From Hetaerina americana (Eukaryota > Arthropoda > Insecta > Odonata > Calopterygidae), in NCBI GenBank assembly GCA_022747635.1, contig JAKTNV010000009.1, positions 29,737,622 to 29,801,621 on the forward strand: a DNA stretch of 64,000 nucleotides. Direction: 5' to 3'. The notes beneath the pieces were generated by a model. That model made no database searches. It was not told the DNA's origin and was given only the letters and a program-made list of their open reading frames with translations. The position numbers and the translations under genes were made by a program. This document shows, piece by piece, positions 56,924-64,000 of this stretch. Each line of letters starts with the position of its first letter. Position 1 is the first letter of the stretch.

Positions 56924-57545
56924 ATCTACATAATACCCCGCAAGGCTCCGCAAGTGCTTGTGGAGGGGGAACAACACCAGCAAAAAAGAAAACATCATTG
57001 TCAAACAGCAAAACTTATTTTAATGTACACACAAGCAACTATTAAACTAATGTATGTGAGCACATGCGCCTACGAATACTCTATGTAGATGTTTACGCAC
57101 CATATAATTAGGGTCCCTTTCGGAACAACATTGACTTTTAATTGTGTTAATATTATGATTCCAGATCGTCCAAGGAAATAACTGATATTTACGTCAATCT
57201 GTGCTGAAGTCTATCTCCTTTATCTTATCTTTTACATCTAACCTACCTAAATAATGTGGGGTCATGATGATTCCCTTTGTACCATAGTTAAGCTCGTGTG
57301 TTCTGAACCTTGGTAAAAGTCTTGACTATTGCCTTCGCGTCGCAAGCCCAAATCCTTGAAAATGCTTGTCAAGCTCGCCTTATTATCGTGTGGTTTTTTG
57401 ACAAATCCTACGGATTTTCTCTGAACTTAATCTAATTCTTTTATCGACGATTTTTCCTATGGATCGTAAATACTTGCGGCGTATTCCAAATTCGGTCGAA
57501 CTAAAGTGGATATCTCTTTTATTTTCGCATTACATTACCCAAATC
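56924..57545 (-). mobile_element. CR1-like 3' end with end of RT
   Basis: Minus sense: stem-loop at 56,934-56,970, 3' UTR to about 57,190, and RT C-terminus to 57,545 (plus-strand GGTCGAACTAAAGTGG at the inner end). It is one of the longer 5'-truncated copies. Confidence 0.8.
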
Positions 57546-57569
57546 ACATTACATCGCCCAAATAAAGAC

Positions 57570-57596
57570 CACTATCTATCTATCTATCTATCTACC
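57570..57596. repeat. (TATC)n microsatellite
   Basis: Six CTAT units in a row. Confidence 0.95.
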
Positions 57597-57789
57597 CCAG
57601 CGCCCGTCTTATGAAGCCGAGTTTCTTCGAGGGAGATGCCCAGTAAACTCCATCGGTTGAATTATATGACTTCACAATTAACTTCTGATATTTTTTGTAA
57701 TGAATATGTAAAATACACCAAGTTTGAGTGAAATAACCACCTGCCGCACATCTCACCGGTGGCTTTCAGGCTATCAGGTAGGAGTAAAT

Positions 57790-58330
57790 TACTTCTACTA
57801 GGCTTCCCATTTGCCACTGGAACCTATTTTCTCGCCATCTTCTCCTTCCCGGCAACGCCCCTCCCTTTCCTCTACCACACCCCCAAAGCAACATTCACAC
57901 CCCTCTCCCTTTCCTCACTCTCCAAATCACCCTCCTGCGAAACCCTGAGTCGTTCATCCCCTCAAAACAACCCCCCTACTCGCGCATCACCCCTTATAGT
58001 CTCCCAAACCTCCGCGCCCCCCAACCCTCCTCAGCGATGATCTGTCGGTGGGTGTGAAACGGAAATTATTTCCCTCACTTGACAATGAGACAAGCCCTAC
58101 ACAGTTGGGATCGCGAGCCCGGGCGACGCTAACGCCATGAATCCACCTCTCGGGCGAGCAAGTCTCATTATTTTGATTTTTTTTCAACTCCCCGAAACTC
58201 CGGTAACAACCCCCTTCCACTTCATCCCCCACTCCCCTTCCACCCGCCGTGTTTGCTCTCTTCCTTCGCATGGCCCCGTCTCATCCCTCCCGTTCATCTC
58301 CCTCCGCATCGCACTCCGCCCGAGAGCACC
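57790..58330. repeat. C-rich, pyrimidine-biased tract
   Basis: 57,820-58,035 and 58,190-58,330 are C/T-rich with Pro/Ser/Leu frames. 58,060-58,140 is more balanced. No gene supported. Confidence 0.55.
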
Positions 58331-58984
58331 CAGACTTGACTAATGATTATTTCAAGGCGAATTTGTTCAGTGCCCAAGAAACATGAAACTTGAGAAAAGC
58401 CATTATGTACTAAAATGGTTCCCCAAAAATTGTGAGCACTTGTAAGTTGATTCAAGAGTTTTTCAAGGAGATTTAGAATGTTAAAGTTACGCTCCAATGA
58501 AAATTGGAAAAGAAATAGCATACATGTTGGAAGCATTTGCAGAACGATTCATTTGGTTCAAATGTCTTAATCAAACAGCCAAACCCATGTAAGTTATATA
58601 TTTTGATTATTGGACAAAGGGTGGCTCATCCTTTGTCCTTTGATGTCCTCTGACTTCCAACATTCCATCGGGTTTACGCATCAGAAGAATATGAAGGTCG
58701 GCTATTAATATTCTCGATCTCATTTGACAAAATGTAGTAAAACGTAATGAAACGGAAAGAGAAAAGAGGCGATAATTCGCTTTAATTAGGCCTCATTTAA
58801 GACCAAACACATATGCTACTTCAAAAGCAGTCGCTAGGCCATACGGGAAAGAAACCCTTCATTCTACTTCTACTCCAAGACTTCTACATTCTCATGGCAC
58901 CCGGTGATCCACCGAAAGGGAACTAAGGGGGAGGACTGAACACCATGCATGCATCATCCCTTGCACACATTACGCATTAGGGTT
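58331..58984. other. AT-rich stretch; weak CR1-like trace near 58,870-58,960
   Basis: CTACTCCAAGACTTCTACAT and CCGAAAGGGAACTAAGGG vaguely follow the antisense 3' end pattern but are too diverged to call. Confidence 0.35.
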
Positions 58985-59800
58985 AGTACATCTACATAAT
59001 GCCCCGCAAGCAGCCGACATGGCTTGTGGCGGGGGTTGTTTGGTCGCCACCCGTAATAGAGAACAAAACCACTTGGAAAATCAACATATTTATGCAAACA
59101 TACACCTGAAGGGGTGTACAGGGTTCGTCCGGAAAATAAGTGTACTGAGCTCAGGAAAAAAAATTTATTACACTTTTACATATCTTAAGCTAATATTCCT
59201 CAAAATAGGACCCTTGTGAGTCGATACACTTGTTCCAGCGGCGTTCCCATTCCTGGAACGCTCCCGCGAAGGCATCATCGGGAACCTCTCGAAGACTCGT
59301 CGTCGACCTCTTCTCTGCCCTCCACGAACATCTTGTGCCACCGAAAGATCATGTTTCTGGACATGGCTGACTCCCCGTAAGCCTGGTTAATCATACCGAC
59401 AGTTTCGGTAGACGATTTCCCAAGCTTTACCGCAAATTTGATGGAATAACGCTGCTCCAAAAACTTCGGCATCGCGTTCCATGACGTGGGTCGAAGCGTG
59501 GAGGTTCGCGTTAACAGAGCTCCTCACAACACCACAGCTCAGAGCCGACTGCCTTTTTCAGCGTCGCTTGCCAACATACCCCCCTCCAATCGCAGCCCGT
59601 CAGAGCGGTGCTGGGCGCGCCTGGAGCGGCGGGAAAAAAATCAGTAGTCAGTACACTTATTTTCCGGACGAACCCTGTATACATTCATGAAAAAACCTTT
59701 TTAACTTACAACCATGCTAATTCGTACACTATCAACTAGCAAGCACATGCACCTTAGAATGGGGCCTATACTGTTACTCTAAGGAAAAATACAAAGTGAT
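58985..59800 (-). mobile_element. CR1-like 3' end, interrupted by mariner copy 2
   Basis: On plus: ACATCTACATAATGCCCCG, GCTTGTGGCGGGGGTTG, TCGCCACCCGTAATAGAG, then GGGGTG TA, the mariner, and TA CATTCATGAAAAAACC, ACTAGCAAGCACATGCACC. Removing 59,119-59,677 and one TA restores a continuous 3' UTR. Confidence 0.85.
59119..59677 (-). mobile_element. Internally deleted mariner, copy 2 (559 bp)
   Basis: TA-bounded with the same termini as copy 1. The minus-strand frame at 59,472 begins MPKFLEQRYSIKFAVKLG and ends SSRGSR after 65 codons, nearly identical to copy 1 (SSTET for SSAET). The C-terminal remnant follows at the same deletion junction. The end next to the start codon differs: GGCGGGAAAAAAATCAGTAG replaces the palindromic GC-rich sequence of copy 1. 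Confidence 0.92.
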
Positions 59801-60244
59801 AGCTTTATAATAAGTAATTATTTACGTTGGTTTAAAAAAAATATCAATTTGAAAACAGATATACCCGTTGTTAATAACAATAATACATCTTTGTAACCTT
59901 AAGATGCAATAGAGGAACAGAAAGTATGCTTGAGTTGGTTGCTTTAAACACCCATCGCTGTCATTTATTTTTTTATAAATGACAATTATCGCCATTCATG
60001 TCAACAAATTTATCCCCATATTCAGTCACGCACCTTAGCTATAGTTTGAAAACGAGGATTCTTACGGACTTCTCAAAACATTAGATGCACGAATTACATC
60101 AAGGCCGTATTTTTGGACAATTTAGCACCGAGTAATATCTAAATTTCAAAATTCTGGTACTACTAACTATTCGATTCATTTACACGACATCCCACCAACT
60201 GGCACATGGGCGCGTTGAGCGATTTAAGGGCGTCGGCAATGAGG
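59801..60244. other. AT-rich stretch, no gene seen
   Basis: Nothing supported. Confidence 0.5.
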
Positions 60245-60425
60245 TTTATGATTTAGATATTTGAGTACTCTGCAAGCAACCTCTAGGGTGTGTGGTAGGG
60301 GGTGAATGCACAACAGACTAATTTTGACCAGAATATGACCCTACCGCGATCGAACAATGTTATTCTGTTCTCTTTCTGTTCGTGGAAAACATGGCAGAGT
60401 TAAGTGGGAGTGTAACTTTTAGATT
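60245..60425 (-). mobile_element. CR1-like 3' end, sub-family B
   Basis: On plus: GATATTTGAGTACTCTGCAA, CCTCTAGGGTGTGTGGTAG, GAATGCACAACAGACTAAT, TTTGACCAGAATATGACCC, TACCGCGATCGAACAATG. It aligns with the reverse complement of 34,130-34,245 through the whole 3' UTR. Confidence 0.75.
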
Positions 60426-60914
60426 TCTAACTATTTTCACAAGTGCTTGTCCATTTCTGACTTAGTGTTTCACTCCGGAGTTTTTGCCGCGAATGCTGCG
60501 CTGGAAAATTGCATTTTTTAATCTCTCCGATCGGCAGTTCCTTATTTTGTGGCTATGTTCTGTCCCACCTATGTGATTGGGATGCTGAATTAGATGTACA
60601 TCTTCTAGGTCGGAAGTAAAATCGCACGATTGGTATATTTTCAATTTTGTTCCTATACCAATTTATATTGATAGACTCGACCTCCGGGATTAAATAATAG
60701 TGATAGACACAGTCACAGAGAGATTCACGTTATTTCCTGATACGGCACGCAATCACAACAAAATCGCTCTTCAAGCTCCCAAATTAATGCACCAAGAGAA
60801 ATATTTCATGATTCAGTCATGCACAAATATATTGATGGAATGATGTATTGAGGCATGGTTGTTAATACGCTAATGTAAATTCAAAATTACGTATGAATTA
60901 ATAGTTATACATGT

Positions 60915-60980
60915 TTAGCTGGTGCCCAAACATCACCCTCACACGCCTTTGCTGCGGATTTCGGGGTTATAATTATACCA
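60915..60980 (+). mobile_element. CR1-like 3' end, short
   Basis: Plus sense AGCTGGTGCCCAAACATC, ACCCTCACACGCCTTTGC, TGCGGATTTCGGGGTTATA. Its 3' end meets the 3' end of the next copy. Confidence 0.65.
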
Positions 60981-60987
60981 TCCATAA

Positions 60988-61048
60988 ATATATCGTACCC
61001 CGCAAGACTACGAGGAGGCTTGCGGCAGGGGGTGTCAGACATCCTACA
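60988..61048 (-). mobile_element. CR1-like 3' end, short
   Basis: On plus: CATCCATAAATATATCGTAC, CCCGCAAGACTACGAGG, GGCTTGCGGCAGGGGGTG, TCAGACATCC. Tail to tail with the copy at 60,915. Confidence 0.7.
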
Positions 61049-61079
61049 GGACAGTTATTTTTAATTTGACAACGTGCCA

Positions 61080-62750
61080 TCCTCATCATCAGTATTTCAA
61101 TACTAGGATTGGTTCACTCCAGCCCTCCATTCTACTCTATTCAATGTCGATTCCCTCAATCCCTGATGCCTTCTCTACTTAACGTCCGTTTTAATTTGTC
61201 CTACGTACGTGTCTCTTGGTTTTCCTCGCAGAGCCTTTTCTTTAATATTCCTAATCAATTCATTGTACCTCAATGTGTGTCCAATTCATCTATTTCTTCT
61301 TTGCCGTAGAGTTCTCCATATGGTCCAATCCTCTTCTGCTCTTCTATATATGTCCTCGTTCGTTAATTTGTCTGTCCATTTAATTTTCAGCATTCTCCTC
61401 CAGCACTATGTTTCAAAGGCTTCTATTCTTCGCTGGACCACTGTTGCAATGTGCCAAGTTTCGGAACCATAGAGAGCCATGCTGCTCACGAAAGTCTCGA
61501 CGAGTTGTTTCCTTGTTTCCAGCCTTAGGTTCTTTGAACACAGTAACTTTCTCTTCTTCATGAATGCGTTTTTAGCTTGGGCTATTCTTCGCTTGATGTC
61601 GGTCGAACTTCTTCCATCCCATGTTGTGCCGCTGCCCAGGTAAATGAAGGATTCCACTAGCTCTAGTTTCACCCCTCGAATTCTGATATCTGCCTTCAAC
61701 TTCTCTCTTCCGCACACAAAGATTTTAGGTTTCTTCTTGTTGATGTTCATATTATATTCCCCAAGTACTTGGCCCATAGCACTTAGAGTTGCTTGCAGGT
61801 CCTCTCGCGTTTCCGCCACTGTTGCGATGTCATCTGCAAGCCGGAGCATTTTGATTTCTTCTCCATTTACTCGACTCCTTTGATACCCAATTCTTGTGTT
61901 TCTTTTATTGCCTCTTTCAGGTACACGCTGAATATTGCTGGCGAGAAGTTGCATCCTGCAAGCAAGAGAGGCAATTCTCAAGCTGAGAATTGCCTCTCTT
62001 GCTCCTCGATTTTTCCTGAATCCGGATTGGTTTTCTGAGAGGTTTCCTTCTATCCTTCCTTCTATTCTTCGGCTAATTATCCAAGTAAGGATTTTGATGG
62101 TTGAGTCACCAGGCTCAATGTTCTGAATTCTTCGGATTTATCTGTTTTCGGTTTCTTCGGTATTGCAATCATCATGCTTCTCTCGAAGTCTTCTGGTATC
62201 TTTCCGCTGTCGTAGCTATCTTTGATTATTCCACGGAGGGCACCCATCGCTTTGACCCCTAGTACCTTGATTATTTCTCCGTTTACTTTGTCAACTCCTG
62301 GTGTCTTGTTCTTTCTCAGGTCTGCCACGGCTGTCAATAATTCACTTCTTAATATCTGTAGACCCAGATCGTCTTTATCTATCATGCTTTCCTCTTTAAT
62401 TAAGCCATCTTCTAGTGGCTTGGGAGCTTGATAGAGTACTTCAATGTTTTTTTCCATCTACTTCCAATGTCGTCATCATCTATTAGTATTTTTCCATTAG
62501 TGGCTCGGATGTTTTGCGATATTTTTTCCTTTCACCGGATTGCCTCGTCACTATTTTATTAGCCATCTCGCTGTTTCCCTTTTTCATATTCTCATTGATT
62601 TCCTCCCAGCAGCTTTCTATCCTTTCCTCCTTCGTCTTCTTGCACTCTCGTATGACCTGGTTTCACAATTGTTTATAGAGGTCTTCTATACTAATGTCTA
62701 ATACCACTCATAAATTGTCTGGTCCCTTCTCTAGACCGAGATTCCGGTTA
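61080..62750 (-). pseudogene. RTE-like non-LTR reverse transcriptase relic with internal deletion
   Basis: Minus-strand blocks from 62,700 downward: KGNSEMANKIVTRQSG, VNGEIIKVLGVKAMGAL, DSGKIPEDFERSMMIAIPK, EEFRTLSLVTQPSK, NQSGFRKNRGAREAIL, then an abrupt join to GCNFSPAIFSVYLK near 61,950, VNGEEIKMLRLADDIATV (catalytic ADD kept), INKKKPKIFVCGREKL, YLGSGTTWDGRSSTDI, LVETFVSSMALYGSETWH. After a TAG at an expected Trp: CWRRMLKIKWTDKL. A 191-codon segment (61,406-61,981) is uninterrupted. The part with the first catalytic Asp is deleted, and the junction holds a perfect palindrome. Confidence 0.85.
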
Positions 62751-62767
62751 AGGTGATTTATTTTTAC

Positions 62768-62825
62768 GCTTTGAAATTGCTGCATTGTAATTCGCATTAG
62801 CGGATGATTGAAAGTTTGAATTTTC
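62768..62825. repeat. Dispersed fragment shared with 40,917-40,965
   Basis: TTACGCTTTGAAATTGCTG, CATTGTAATTCGCATTAGCG aligns at roughly 85 percent with the sequence right of the tRNA-like unit at 40,917. Here no tRNA-like unit is present. Confidence 0.5.
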
Positions 62826-64000
62826 AGACTAAACCTCAGAAAACAATCTACATCTCATCAAACAAACACCTAATTACTTAGTTGACGCTTATGAAAGTCT
62901 CTTTATCCACAATTTAAAATGAGCGTTATTAATAGCGACAACGGACCATGCCTATCCCTTTTCTCTACTTTAAAATAAGAATTCCAAATTCTATTTCATT
63001 TTTGAAAGGCCGCTCTTGCCTCACCTCAATTCCTTTCGATGCCCCCCCCCCGAACCCTCACACCCCTTTCCTGCCGGCCCCCTACAACGCCTCCTCCTCT
63101 ACCGCCATTGGTTCCTCAAATTTTTTCCTTTCTCCCCACCCCTCTCCAGCTTTGTGCATTGACAGTTTGTTTGTTTCTTGATTCACATACAACCCTCTGT
63201 TTTACGTGCCTATTTTCCTTCAGTTCGCTGAAGAGGGCCACCTTTTGGCCGGAATGCGCCTATCCGACGCACACCCTCGTCTTTCCTTGTTTGTTGTTAT
63301 CTCTTGATAATGCTTAATTTGAGTGATATTCTCCCTGAAAAAGGGCCCTTTCTGGATGTGTGAGAGAGCGTTTTCCAGAGTGCTTGTAAGGGTATCAACT
63401 CTGTGTTTGTTATTGGCTCGGAAACTATCCCCCTAAACAGTCACGGATAGTGTGTACGTGTTCATAAAGTCAGGTATCCTGAACGGAGTCTCTTTAATCC
63501 TCTTAAGGATCACATTTGGTTTGAGTATGTGTGTCTGTAGCTGGTCACTGGAGAGGATGTAACATTCCCTCAAACTATTACCGAAGGGTATTCTACTTGA
63601 TGGGTTGTTGTTGGTTACTGTCATAGAATTTCTTTTCCCACAATTTATCAAAACAAATTTAGTTTTTTTCGTAACAAGTGGTGCTAACTTCCTATGGCAA
63701 TAGGATTTTTTCTTTTATTTGTTATTTTACGAGACCTAAGTGCTCAAGTTTTCCAGAGTTTCTTTGAGTTTGTTTAGTTCCTTGTTTATTTGGTATTAAC
63801 ATTTTTTAAGCCAGTAGTATTGTCATTGCAAACAATAGAATTTCAAAAAAGGCAAATTACCAAGCATTCACTTAGAAGTTTTTAAAAACATAAAGATAGA
63901 TGATAGGATATACGGATAAAATAAAGTAATATAGAATAAATATCGGTTTTAATACAAGAACGTCCTTTTTTCTTATGTGTGATAAGGATAAAGAAAAATG
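62826..64000. other. Unassigned; C-rich patch at 63,030-63,150
   Basis: A 72-codon minus-strand frame at 63,433-63,651 is not recognisable. Near 63,229-63,260 lies CTGAAGAGGGCC, a T-rich loop and GGCCGGAA (see findings). The last 350 bases are AT-rich. Confidence 0.4.

Noticed and set aside
1..64000. CRISPR array, operon, phage or defence system
   Set aside because: No regularly spaced repeats, no ribosome-binding sites or gene clusters; all signals are those of a repeat-rich eukaryotic genome.

Overview
This window looks like non-coding nuclear DNA from an arthropod, most likely an insect. The exact lineage cannot be fixed from the sequence. The evidence is long AT-rich stretches without genes, many (TA)n microsatellites, mariner-type transposons, several clades of decayed non-LTR retrotransposon, a Penelope-like remnant and several tRNA-derived SINE families. 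I see no operon, prokaryotic gene spacing, CRISPR array or complete host gene. The only host-gene signal is one 100-base candidate exon at 51,198-51,297.

The dominant component is one CR1/jockey-like non-LTR family. Most copies are 5'-truncated 3' ends. In sense orientation they carry the C-terminal part of the reverse transcriptase, a 3' UTR of about 400-500 bases, a GC-rich terminal stem-loop (CCCCGC...GCGGGG) and a (GATGTA)n-like tail. I count about 25 such ends on both strands, roughly one per 2.5 kb. Better preserved pieces are: an ORF1 esterase plus ORF2 endonuclease on the minus strand at the left edge (1-1,711); a reverse transcriptase at 12,035-14,130 split by an antisense copy of the same family; and an endonuclease/RT segment at 54,575-55,860. 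A sub-family with a different 3' UTR lies at 32,955, 33,312, 34,085 and 60,245.

Other retroelements are three RTE-like RT relics (17,110-18,270 +, 20,645-22,050 +, 61,080-62,750 -), a jockey-type RT fragment (5,320-5,800 +) and a Penelope-like GIY-YIG remnant (55,960-56,890 -). DNA transposons are two copies of a 558/559-bp internally deleted mariner (22,938-23,495 and 59,119-59,677) and a different 928-bp internally deleted mariner (31,507-32,434). SINE-type units fall into four groups: SINE1 (690, 9,995, 31,223, 42,530), SINE2 (19,521, 42,780), a SINE with a (TA)n tail (10,228, 10,389, 47,960), and a solitary tRNA-like unit at 40,831 flanked by 16-base near-identical repeats.

The most unusual structures are palindromic: a perfect inverted repeat of about 132 bp per arm at 18,384-18,654 with a 3-base loop; a 20-bp-arm palindrome at the junction of a reverse-transcriptase deletion (61,961-62,003); a 12-bp-arm palindrome present in only one of the two mariner copies; and a 60-base hairpin at 42,421-42,480. 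A decayed reading frame with a basic AT-hook-like motif at 14,475-14,869 matches no family I recognise. Strongly strand-asymmetric purine/pyrimidine tracts (for example 9,230-9,730, 26,370-27,060, 46,140-47,540) produce long spurious reading frames.

These parts do not work together as a pathway. The window is a record of nested transposition, probably in an intron or between genes. I did not find a convincing new multi-gene system.
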